From Pseudomonadota bacterium (GTDB lineage Bacteria; Pseudomonadota; Alphaproteobacteria; JAKJEU01): a stretch of DNA of 14,008 bases. Numbering within the stretch: the stretch's first letter is position 1; the number at the start of each line of letters is the position of its first letter. Location: positions 1-14,008 of the forward strand of contig JAKJEU010000013.1 in assembly GCA_022705265.1 (NCBI GenBank). Reading direction: 5' to 3'. Below, in pieces: positions 1-7,132 of the stretch. The notes beneath the pieces are model-generated. The model worked only from the letters and a program-made list of their open reading frames with translations. It was not told the origin of the DNA and searched no databases. Both the position numbers and the translations under genes were made by a program.

Positions 1-2
1 AG

Positions 3-308
3 GTCGACGGAAAAATTGCAGGATATTGTTTTTTTGCCTTAACTTACAGCATTGAATTTAATGGCAAAGATGCTTGGCTTGACGAACTTTATATCGCTCC
101 TAAATATCGTGGGCTCGGTCTTGGCACTAAGTTTATTGAATTTGTTAAAAAAAGAGTTGTAGAACTTAATGGTTCTTATCTCCATCTTGAATGTATGGAC
201 GAAAATGTTAAGGCTCAACCTTATTATGTTAAAAGGGGTTTGAAAAAAAGAGCCAGTAGGCATTATGTAATGCCTTTGATTGAAGGGCTTCCATCTACCG
301 TTGATTAA
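3..308 (+). CDS. GNAT family N-acetyltransferase, 3' part (5' end outside window)
   Basis: This is the last 101 residues of an open frame that enters from the left edge and stops at TAA 306-308. The visible part shows the GNAT acetyl-CoA-binding core: a strand reading DELYIAPKYR, then the motif A loop RGLGLGTKF, which fits the R/Q-x-x-G-x-G/A pyrophosphate-binding consensus. Further on, a late strand (LHLECMDEN) precedes the motif B region PYYVKRGLKKR, where GNAT enzymes carry a Y-x-x-x-G-F/L turn. The family transfers an acetyl group from acetyl-CoA to an amine on a small molecule or protein, usually in the cytosol. The substrate cannot be told from this fragment. A hairpin terminator follows directly, so it is probably the last gene of its transcript and separate from the HD-domain gene behind it. 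Confidence 0.87.
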   Translation, partial: VDGKIAGYCFFALTYSIEFNGKDAWLDELYIAPKYRGLGLGTKFIEFVKKRVVELNGSYLHLECMDENVKAQPYYVKRGLKKRASRHYVMPLIEGLPSTVD

Positions 309-315
309 TTAATTT

Positions 316-361
316 AAGGCTTAGATTTATTACGAATTTAAGCCTTTTAACTTATTTTTTT
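316..361 (+). terminator. Rho-independent terminator after the acetyltransferase gene
   Basis: The hairpin pairs 316-328 with 334-346. Its core is AAGGCTTA against TAAGCCTT, extended inward by five more pairs including two G-U wobbles, with a 5-base loop. A T-rich tract follows, ending in seven T at 355-361. It lies 7 bases after the acetyltransferase stop codon, on the plus strand. Confidence 0.75.
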
Positions 362-377
362 AAGGGTAATAAAAAAA

Positions 378-977
378 ATGGATAAATGTTTGAATTTTAA
401 AACTTATACCAACATGAAGGCAACTGTTGAAGAATATCTTTTAAAATTTGACCGTAAAGATGTATTGCAACATCTATTTAATGTTATTGATGAGCTTGAA
501 TTTATTAAAAAAACTTATGGATATGTCGAAAAAGAAAGTTACTGTGCTTGTCTTTTGCATGATATTGGTAAAGCAATAAAAGATGAAATGGCTGTTGAAT
601 TTTGTTTAAAACATGATATTGAAATGCTTGAAATTGAAAAAAAAGTCCCTGCTATCTTACATCAAAAAACTTCTGAATATATTGCAAAAAACACTTTTAA
701 AGTTACAAATGAAATTGTATTAGACGCAATAAGACATCATACAACTTTAAAAGCAAATCCATCTCGTTGTAATATTGAATTATTTATCGCTGATAAAATG
801 AGTTTTAAGGACAACGAATATATAGAAGTTGCTGACAAAATGAAATATTACTTAAAAGTATCAAAAGAGCTTGCGATATTTACATATCTTAAAGAATTAC
901 ATGAAAAACAGAATGATTTAAACATATATCACCCTCAAACTCATGAAGCTTATTTGTATTTTAAAAAATTACTTTAA
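378..977 (+). CDS. YqeK-like HD-domain hydrolase
   Basis: The 199-residue cytosolic protein has the metal-binding pattern of the HD superfamily: H32 in the first helix, H61-D62 in CLLHDIGKA, H95 in AILHQ, H120-H121 in AIRHHTT, and D139 in FIADKM. The order and wording of these motifs, together with the tail HPQT near 185-188, match the YqeK family. YqeK proteins are symmetrical diadenosine tetraphosphate (Ap4A) hydrolases yielding two ADP, best known in Firmicutes next to nadD and rsfS. Neither partner gene is seen here, so this copy sits out of the usual context. An AAGGG at 362-366 lies 11 bases before ATG 378 and supports that start; an in-frame ATG at 414 has no such site. The gene stands between two terminators and may be transcribed alone. 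The family call is fairly firm, the substrate is inferred. Confidence 0.8.
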   Translation: MDKCLNFKTYTNMKATVEEYLLKFDRKDVLQHLFNVIDELEFIKKTYGYVEKESYCACLLHDIGKAIKDEMAVEFCLKHDIEMLEIEKKVPAILHQKTSEYIAKNTFKVTNEIVLDAIRHHTTLKANPSRCNIELFIADKMSFKDNEYIEVADKMKYYLKVSKELAIFTYLKELHEKQNDLNIYHPQTHEAYLYFKKLL

Positions 978-983
978 ATAAAA

Positions 984-1015
984 AATAAAGCCTGTATTTT
1001 GAAACAGGCTTTATT
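984..1015. terminator. Symmetric, probably bidirectional terminator between convergent genes
   Basis: A perfect 12-bp inverted repeat pairs 984-995 with 1004-1015 around an 8-base loop. The GC-rich core is GCCTGT/ACAGGC, with AT-rich flanks giving a U-rich tail in both directions. It lies 6 bases after the HD-domain gene and 52 bases beyond the stop of the minus-strand zinc-ribbon gene, so it can end both transcripts. Confidence 0.85.
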
Positions 1016-1067
1016 AATTTTAATCTTCCTTTTTATTTTCCATGCACCCTCTTTTGTATAAGCGTTT

Positions 1068-1715
1068 TTATATTTTTTTCCGTATTAACAAGGATTTGCA
1101 ATAAGGGCAAAGAGTTTCATATTTCTCATTAGGTGGGATTTTGCTGTTATCAAAATAAAATTCACGCCCCCTACAAGATTCTGAATTACATTTTAGGATA
1201 AAATCCTCCCATATTCCATAACATATATCTTGATACAGAAAGGCTGTTTTTCTTAGGGGAAAATCATAACCCTTTTCTGTTTGAATTGCTTGCAATGGCG
1301 GAACAAGAAGAACTCTATCTTTATCTTTTGTAATAATTCTGGCATACAAAACATCATTATAAAAATTAAAATGCTGAAAACAATTGATAACTGATGTACT
1401 TCCAATCACACTTTGAAACTTATTCGCACCGTCATAATCTCGTAAGGCACCAGCTCCAATAAAGTTCTTTGTAAAACAGATTTTACCATTTTGAGATATT
1501 TCACTTTTATACTTATCTTCAAACTTTTCTATATCTGTTTTACACAGTTCATAATCTTGTTTAGAAATAAGATAACATCTTTCATATGAAGCAATCCAAG
1601 CAACATATATAAGTAAAAGATATCTGTCTAGTTCTTTACAATAACCCACTGACCAATATTTTCCATCAATTTTATTTCCTAAAATATCAGTCCCTAAGCA
1701 TGAATTAACTATCAT
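1068..1715 (-). CDS. Cysteine-rich hypothetical protein with zinc-ribbon-like C-terminus
   Basis: I do not recognise this 215-residue protein. No signal peptide or clear membrane segment is seen, so it should be cytosolic; the hydrophobic stretch LLLIYVAWIA at 33-42 is short and more likely a buried strand. It has eleven cysteines. Four near the C-terminus form C176-x4-C181 and C203-x2-C206 (CPYC), spaced like the two knuckles of a zinc ribbon, followed by a basic end (RKKI). The middle is rich in aromatic residues and isoleucine. The start ATG has AGGAA about 9 bases upstream. The gene begins 32 bases after the stop of the giant membrane protein and has no promoter of its own that I can see, so it is probably the third gene of the flaF transcript. 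Zinc binding is inferred from spacing only. Confidence 0.7.
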   Translation of the reverse strand: MIVNSCLGTDILGNKIDGKYWSVGYCKELDRYLLLIYVAWIASYERCYLISKQDYELCKTDIEKFEDKYKSEISQNGKICFTKNFIGAGALRDYDGANKFQSVIGSTSVINCFQHFNFYNDVLYARIITKDKDRVLLVPPLQAIQTEKGYDFPLRKTAFLYQDICYGIWEDFILKCNSESCRGREFYFDNSKIPPNEKYETLCPYCKSLLIRKKI

Positions 1716-1747
1716 TTAGAGCTATTTCCTAATTAGATTTTTTTATT

Positions 1748-4700
1748 TTACTCTGATTTTTCTGTTTTCTCATCCTTTGCCTTCCATATACCGTCTTTTG
1801 CATATGAGTTAATACCCCATTTAATCCATTTTACAAAGGATAAAGCAATCCACATTGACCACAAAAGCATAACTGCCTTATAAATCATTTGGGAAAAAGA
1901 AATTATCATAATTTCAGGAATAACCCCTTCGCTTGCATCCGCATACCAGAAAAGATTGTCATTAAAACCGCCTCCTCTTATCATCATGTTAGGCGAGCCT
2001 AAAAGTCCTGATTTAATACTTACAAATAAACAAACAACAAACATTATTGTTAAAAATGCCAATAAACATTGAACAAGATTTTTATATTTTATTTTATCAG
2101 AATACTTATCTCTTAACCCCATAAATATGAACCATGAGATTATAACAAAATTAATGACAAAATTTACTTGGCTAAGACCTAAAAACAACAAAAACCATTG
2201 CCAAGATTTCATCGGATAAATTTTGAAATAACCTAACATAATTGAAAAAACAAACCATATAGGCAACATTGACCAAAACATTACAACAGAACCTTTGAGC
2301 GGACCTTTTGCATAAAAAATCCATCTTGAAAAGTTTATTTTTTGTTCAATATTAACACTTGGAGACATTAAATCAACCAAAGGAGATTTAAATATAGTTT
2401 CCAATTTTTGATTTATATTAAACTCTACCATAACATAATTTATCCCTTGAATAACGGGAACGACCAACATATCATCTTTGATTGAAATTGGATATGGATT
2501 TGAATTTACATTTAAACTTTCAATTTCCGCTGTTTTAGGAAATTTTATTTTATGAAAGCCACCCTCTGAGGAACGAAGATTTAAATTTAAATTGACCTTT
2601 AACATATCCTTTGCAATATCGATATTTGACGAAACTTTATCAAAAGTAACAACATTTCCTTCGACTGAATTTGGTCTGAACACATTAAAAGTAAGTTTTT
2701 GATTTTCTAATGGATGGAATATTGTATTATTACTTTTTCCGACAATTGGTTTTAATCCTTGATAATTAAAACTCCACGAATTATCCACATTAAATTGCCA
2801 TATCTCTTTATATTTATCCAAAGTTTTTGGCGATGATATTTCAATCACATTTTCAACAGGAAGAAGAGAAACAAAACTTTTTTCTCTTTCATTCGGAGCA
2901 AAAGCAAGCTTAATCTTATCCTTTGACAAAGTGCCTTCTTGGCTTATTACCTTTTCTCCTTCGATTAACGGAATGTCAATACTTTCAGATTTTGAAAATT
3001 CATTTTCTCTTACCACAAAAGTTTCAACTTGCCACAAAGTTCCAATATCAAAATTCCTTTTTACCGTAAAAAACGATTTAATAGGCATTTTCATAGCATC
3101 AGATTTTTCTTTTTCTATTATTTTTTTATTCAGCCTATTGATTTGAACTGTTTGAATGCCTCCTTGACTTTCGTTATAATTAAAATCTTTAAGTTTGTTA
3201 TAAATTCGATTAATTTTAAATTCCGAAGTCAAAACAAATCTTTCCGAAGTATCATCAAGAAGAACATTCATCTCTATAATATTTTCACCCTTTAAAAGCA
3301 AAGCACCCAAAGAATTATTATATTTTGTAAGAGCAATATCCTTTTTGCCATTAATTATAACTGATTTAACCTTTACATACCCAAACCCATCCGCTCTTAA
3401 AGAAGGAAGAGGTGCTACTACTTCTTCTAAGGCATAGGCTTTAAGTTTTATGGTTAATTCGTTGTCGTTATTATAAATCTCAGCTAATGGATATGATATA
3501 CATTCTGGAAGACATTTTGATGGCTCTTTGACCGTCAATTTTTCCATTAAATCATTTAAAATTTCTTTACTTGGATAATTTTCTGCTCTTGCATTAATTG
3601 GTGAAAACATAAAACAAATTGCAAGCAAGCTGATGATTGTTTTTGAATTAAATTTAGACAATAAATTATTTTCAATCTTTTTATCTAACAACACAAAAAG
3701 CACATAAAGACTTAAAATAAACCTTATAAAAGCGAGGCATAAATTAACAAAAGGAGACATAAGAATAACCTTTAAACCGGAAGCTTCTGATATTGGTCCA
3801 TCTTGGCTAATCCTTATAATTTGAGAAGACGAAAAACCCCAAGTTGGAAATCCAAGTCCAGTTTGAACAACATTTTTTGCAACATTTATGCTTTGATATC
3901 TTTGCATTTTTTCATCTTTTAAGGAAATATTTTGATTTAACATTATATTCTGCTTCTTAGATTTATACATTTTACGACGCTCTACCTTTTCTTCTGCCAA
4001 ACTTGAAGGAGCACTTCCGATGACTTCATTATCCATTTCGTAATTTAATGCTCCGTCATAAACTTCATCTCTTTGATATGATACTGTTGGAGCCCCTGCC
4101 ATCATTGCTCCTTTGCTCATATAACTTACTCTTCCATAATGTCTTCCTAAAAATATATCTTTGAAATATCCATATCCTGTAAAACCAAAACATATTATCA
4201 AAAAGATATAAACAAATTTTTTGAATACATATTTTTCTGAACTTTTATATATTTTGTATGAAGTGTAAAATACAAACGAAGTGAAATAGAAAAATAACAT
4301 AGGAATATAAGGAAAACGCAAATAATCAAGCTCTTCTGGATTAAATGCTCCTGGATAAATTGCAAATCTTATAACCAATATCATTTTTAAAATAGTAAAA
4401 CATGCAAGGAAGAACAAAAGTGTATACTGTGCAAATTTTAATATTTTTGTAAAGGTATTTTCTTGTTTTAAATTTCTTAAAATAAATACGATAATACTTA
4501 TCCCAAAACAAACCCATGTAAATTGAGGAATTATAGGATACATTATGATAAATAAAGCCTCTGATATAAATGCTGTTTTAAGACCAAAAATATAATAAAA
4601 AATAACCCCTAAAACCATTATATGAAAAATACTTAAAAGATTCCAACTGTTAACCCATGATTGAGAAACTTCATCTCCACCAAAGACATGAAAAAGCTTA

Positions 4701-6076
4701 TATCCTTGTGGTAACAATAAATCCCAATTAGCACTATCAAAAACTCTGTTATATCCTGAGGTTTTTATTTCTTTACCATCATTTTTAACTCGGCTTATTG
4801 TGGTTATGTTATTTGTGCCTTTTCTTACTTCTATGCCTACTGAACTTTGTCCTTCTAACATAGTTATAGGCACAGGATTTCCATTAATTTCCGCAGAAGT
4901 AAGTAAAAAAGACGGATCTAATAAAAGCCTTCCATCATCTTTTAAATCTGCATATATATCGTCTTTTACAGAATAATAGGAACCATCAAAAGAAAGCTTT
5001 ATTTGTCTTGTTAAACTAAGCTTATCTTTGTTTTTTTCCATATCATATTCGATTGCTTTAAGCTCTACTTTATCGTCTTTTGAAACAACATATGCTGGCA
5101 ATCTTTTCCAATCATTAGGAACATTTGTATTTCTTGTATCAACCGTTTGCAAACCGCTGATTACTTCAATTACTCTAAAATCTCTGTTTTCCTCAAAAAA
5201 CCAAAGCTCTTGCTCTGATAAAAGATTATTCAAAGTTAAATTAAGCCCTTGGTTAATTTGCCTGAACCCAAGTTCGATGGAATAATTTCCAGCCTTAATT
5301 TCAGAAACAAGATTGCCATCAGCTCTTACATAAGTTGGAAGTCGTGAATAAATATGAGTTAATTCAAAATTATTTGGAATTATTTTGCCTAAATCTTCAA
5401 CTCTTTCCTTTCCCGAAACATTGATTTCAAGCCTTAATGTCATTCTTAAAGGAATTCCATCTTTTATCTTACGATAAACTTCTACACTCATAGTATCAGC
5501 ATCAGTTTTTTGAGCAAAAACCTCGTTTTCAAATCTTAAAACACCATTACCGTCAAGGTTATAAGAATTTATTTCTTTGCCATTTTTCTTAACCTCTAAA
5601 ATTCCTACATCATTTGGAATATAAAGATATCTTATATCTTCCTTGGAATTACCTTTACCGTTTAAAACATATTCGCCCTTTTCAAGAAAAACATATGGAA
5701 GCGAACCTTTTGAAATGATTGGTAATTTTTCATTATTTGACATAAGTGTTTGAGGGAAAACATCACTTGAACCCACCAATCTTACGAAACCATCCTTTAC
5801 AACCTTAACCCTCATTTCGAAAGAAAAATCTTGTTTATCAACCTCTAATTTCAAATGAGAAATGTAACTACAATATTTCTTTGCCCCATCAATTCCAAAA
5901 GCACATTCATCTTTTTCATATCCCAAAGTCGCCCATTTAACCCATTCTTTAAGATTTTGAGGTACATCTTTTTCTTCTAATTTATGTTTTGAAGTATCAC
6001 TTGGAATAAAATTAGTGGCATAAACATTGCTTGTTGCCAACATTAATATTGTGAAAATTAAAAAAAGTTTTTTCAT
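1748..6076 (-). CDS. Giant exported membrane protein, two-module, function unknown
   Basis: The 1442-residue protein starts with a signal peptide (1-20, cleavage probably after VYA). A large strand-rich domain follows (about 21-470), presumably in the periplasm. Next come about six membrane segments (near 479-498, 502-518, 519-534, 549-570, 588-608, 619-635), a polar loop 640-765, and a seventh segment 772-797 ending in a lysine-rich, cytoplasmic-looking stretch. A second signal-like helix (811-831, ending INARA) leads to another strand-rich domain (832-1262). After it come segments near 1265-1284, 1292-1319, 1335-1356 and 1395-1419, and a charged tail. The second half repeats the plan of the first: a cysteine pair near each start (C58/C69 and C855/C859), a related turn (NGNPVPI 398-404, NSNPYPI 1191-1197), and a tryptophan-containing loop before the last helix. 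I know no function. The start has AGGAT 8 bases upstream. It follows flaF by 66 bases with no terminator seen, so co-transcription is likely. Confidence 0.85.
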   Translation of the reverse strand: MKKLFLIFTILMLATSNVYATNFIPSDTSKHKLEEKDVPQNLKEWVKWATLGYEKDECAFGIDGAKKYCSYISHLKLEVDKQDFSFEMRVKVVKDGFVRLVGSSDVFPQTLMSNNEKLPIISKGSLPYVFLEKGEYVLNGKGNSKEDIRYLYIPNDVGILEVKKNGKEINSYNLDGNGVLRFENEVFAQKTDADTMSVEVYRKIKDGIPLRMTLRLEINVSGKERVEDLGKIIPNNFELTHIYSRLPTYVRADGNLVSEIKAGNYSIELGFRQINQGLNLTLNNLLSEQELWFFEENRDFRVIEVISGLQTVDTRNTNVPNDWKRLPAYVVSKDDKVELKAIEYDMEKNKDKLSLTRQIKLSFDGSYYSVKDDIYADLKDDGRLLLDPSFLLTSAEINGNPVPITMLEGQSSVGIEVRKGTNNITTISRVKNDGKEIKTSGYNRVFDSANWDLLLPQGYKLFHVFGGDEVSQSWVNSWNLLSIFHIMVLGVIFYYIFGLKTAFISEALFIIMYPIIPQFTWVCFGISIIVFILRNLKQENTFTKILKFAQYTLLFFLACFTILKMILVIRFAIYPGAFNPEELDYLRFPYIPMLFFYFTSFVFYTSYKIYKSSEKYVFKKFVYIFLIICFGFTGYGYFKDIFLGRHYGRVSYMSKGAMMAGAPTVSYQRDEVYDGALNYEMDNEVIGSAPSSLAEEKVERRKMYKSKKQNIMLNQNISLKDEKMQRYQSINVAKNVVQTGLGFPTWGFSSSQIIRISQDGPISEASGLKVILMSPFVNLCLAFIRFILSLYVLFVLLDKKIENNLLSKFNSKTIISLLAICFMFSPINARAENYPSKEILNDLMEKLTVKEPSKCLPECISYPLAEIYNNDNELTIKLKAYALEEVVAPLPSLRADGFGYVKVKSVIINGKKDIALTKYNNSLGALLLKGENIIEMNVLLDDTSERFVLTSEFKINRIYNKLKDFNYNESQGGIQTVQINRLNKKIIEKEKSDAMKMPIKSFFTVKRNFDIGTLWQVETFVVRENEFSKSESIDIPLIEGEKVISQEGTLSKDKIKLAFAPNEREKSFVSLLPVENVIEISSPKTLDKYKEIWQFNVDNSWSFNYQGLKPIVGKSNNTIFHPLENQKLTFNVFRPNSVEGNVVTFDKVSSNIDIAKDMLKVNLNLNLRSSEGGFHKIKFPKTAEIESLNVNSNPYPISIKDDMLVVPVIQGINYVMVEFNINQKLETIFKSPLVDLMSPSVNIEQKINFSRWIFYAKGPLKGSVVMFWSMLPIWFVFSIMLGYFKIYPMKSWQWFLLFLGLSQVNFVINFVIISWFIFMGLRDKYSDKIKYKNLVQCLLAFLTIMFVVCLFVSIKSGLLGSPNMMIRGGGFNDNLFWYADASEGVIPEIMIISFSQMIYKAVMLLWSMWIALSFVKWIKWGINSYAKDGIWKAKDEKTEKSE
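3584..3646 (-). other. Internal second signal-peptide-like segment in the giant membrane protein
   Basis: Residues 811-831 read as a basic start (SK), a hydrophobic run (IISLLAICFMF) and an A-x-A end (NARA), followed directly by a polar, exported-looking domain. This is the layout of a Sec signal peptide, placed in the middle of the chain where the second module begins. It could act as an uncleaved re-export anchor or be a true internal cleavage site; sequence alone does not decide. Confidence 0.5.
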
Positions 6077-6142
6077 CGAAATTACATCCTAATTAATAAT
6101 TTTTTAAATTTTAAACAAACGATACTTTTATAATATAAAGGA

Positions 6143-6631
6143 CTAAAAGCTCCCTAAATTAGTATTGCCAGAAGAAGACGGAGGGTATGGAATATCATCA
6201 GAAGTTTGTGTTTGAACTCCTTCTGATTCTTGTTGCTGTAATGCTTCATTTTTTCTTCTGTCCGTGGTAAGACCTCTTGCAACATTCATATTTATTTCAA
6301 TTAAAACCTCAAAGTCCTTAATTTCGTGAGATACCATAGCTTTAATAGTTTGTTTAAAAATAAAATATGCAAGATTAGCCAGATTTTGTTTTAATTCATG
6401 AGACATTTGGTTATCGGGTTCACCAATATTTGAAATTAAAATCGACCAAAGCTTACGATTTCTTGTTAAAGCTTCGTCCAAATCATGTTTTTTATTTTCA
6501 AAATCAAGCTTAATTTCGTTAAGCCTCGAAGCCGTACGAATCAAAGCTCCAGCCTCGATTTCACACTGACTTTGCCCATGTGCCTCCGCTGCTTTATACT
6601 TGTTGGTATAACCCATATTTCCATAAGACAT
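6143..6631 (-). CDS. flaF: Flagellar biosynthesis regulator FlaF
   Basis: The 162-residue protein matches FlaF. After an N-terminal YKAAEAH segment comes a first helix (24-56), then the family hallmark NRKLWSIL at 58-65, a short GEPDNQM turn at 70-76, a second amphipathic helix (77-100), and the end motif LIEINMNVARGL at 110-121. In alphaproteobacteria FlaF promotes flagellin synthesis or secretion and is thought to act opposite FlbT, which destabilises flagellin mRNA. The domain ends near 121, where most family members end; here about 40 further residues follow, rich in Gln, Ser and Pro, with no recognisable fold. An AAAGGA site 8 bases before ATG 6631 supports the start. Neither flbT nor a flagellin gene is nearby, although they are usual neighbours. 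It is the first gene of a minus-strand set including the giant membrane protein. Confidence 0.9.
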   Translation of the reverse strand: MSYGNMGYTNKYKAAEAHGQSQCEIEAGALIRTASRLNEIKLDFENKKHDLDEALTRNRKLWSILISNIGEPDNQMSHELKQNLANLAYFIFKQTIKAMVSHEIKDFEVLIEINMNVARGLTTDRRKNEALQQQESEGVQTQTSDDIPYPPSSSGNTNLGSF

Positions 6632-6640
6632 AAATTTTAT

Positions 6641-6650
6641 CCTTTAAAGG
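6641..6650. promoter_or_regulatory. Small palindrome covering the flaF ribosome-binding site
   Basis: CCTTTAAAGG is a perfect 10-bp palindrome. On the minus strand its second half supplies the AAAGG of the flaF ribosome-binding site. In RNA a self-pairing here would be weak, so a role in gating flaF translation is only a possibility. Confidence 0.25.
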
Positions 6651-6670
6651 TTTTAAATCTTGTTTTATTA

Positions 6671-6688
6671 TTATGTACATAACTTATG
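6671..6688. promoter_or_regulatory. Alternating TTATG/CATAA half-sites, candidate operator
   Basis: In the 74-bp divergent space between flaF and the plus-strand gene, TTATGTACATAA (6671-6682) is a perfect 12-bp palindrome. A further TTATG at 6684-6688 forms a second inverted repeat with the central CATAA. Three alternating half-sites in a row look like a binding site for a dimeric regulator. A poor -10-like TATGAT at 6685-6690 overlaps the last half-site and would serve the plus-strand gene; its only -35 candidate, TTGTTT at 6660-6665, is 19 bases away. AT-rich sequence makes chance palindromes common, so this is tentative. Confidence 0.35.
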
Positions 6689-6705
6689 ATTAAAGGAAGA
6701 AAAAA

Positions 6706-7131
6706 ATGACATCTTGGCAAAGAGATACTAAAAGAGATATGTTCACTTACCGCTATATCGAGCTTACCACTAATTTGGTTGAGGCTATTTTAACCGATAA
6801 CGAAGAAGATATGATAAAATATAAGCAATGGTTAAGTATGGTTAATGGAACAAATCCAGATGGAATTACAATAGACAATAATGCTTCTGTGCTTGCTGAA
6901 ATAACCCCAGAACAAGATAGCAAAATTAACATTATTGCGATGAAGGATGAGGGAAATTTTGTGGCCGAATTTAAAACTCCTGTATTCCAAGCAACCATAA
7001 ACCTTATTTATGATTTTGAAAAATATGATATCGTGGCTGCAAGCGTTATGGAATTTAGTGGAGATATGATGATTGCCTTATCTTGGAGCGAACAAATGCT
7101 TACAAAAATTGATGAAATGAGAATTGCTTAA
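6706..7131 (+). CDS. Small hypothetical protein upstream of the solute-binding gene
   Basis: I do not recognise this 141-residue protein. It has no signal peptide and no membrane segment and should be cytosolic. The N-terminal third (about 5-48) is predicted helical and charged. The rest alternates strand-like stretches (INIIAM, FVAEF, ATINLIYDF, YDIVAASVMEF) and ends in a helix (WSEQMLTKIDEM). The strong site AAAGGAAG at 6692-6699 precedes ATG 6706 by 6 bases. The stop codon lies one base before the start of the solute-binding gene, so the two are surely co-transcribed and probably translated in a coupled way. It sits between flaF and flgL, which makes a flagellar or envelope role possible but unproven. 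Confidence 0.75.
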   Translation: MTSWQRDTKRDMFTYRYIELTTNLVEAILTDNEEDMIKYKQWLSMVNGTNPDGITIDNNASVLAEITPEQDSKINIIAMKDEGNFVAEFKTPVFQATINLIYDFEKYDIVAASVMEFSGDMMIALSWSEQMLTKIDEMRIA

Positions 7132-7132
7132 A

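Noticed and set aside
1020..1042. Seven-codon minus-strand ORF (MENKKED) with a GAGGGTG-like site, just before the symmetric terminator, resembling a leader peptide.
   Set aside because: Too short to support, the ribosome-binding site is too close to the ATG, and nothing regulated lies downstream of the terminator in that direction.
2931..5285. Plus-strand frames at 2931-3146, 3029-3295 and 5028-5285 inside the giant membrane protein gene.
   Set aside because: Antisense to a continuous 1442-residue frame, with Ser/Phe-rich composition typical of reverse-complement shadows.
6077..6142. Possible terminator between flaF and the giant gene.
   Set aside because: Only AT-only inverted stretches (such as TTTAAA pairs) occur; no GC-containing stem followed by a T run.
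7124..7132. TTG at 7124 as the start of the solute-binding protein.
   Set aside because: ATG 7133 gives a standard signal peptide with a one-base gap to the preceding stop; the TTG only adds three residues and overlaps the upstream gene.
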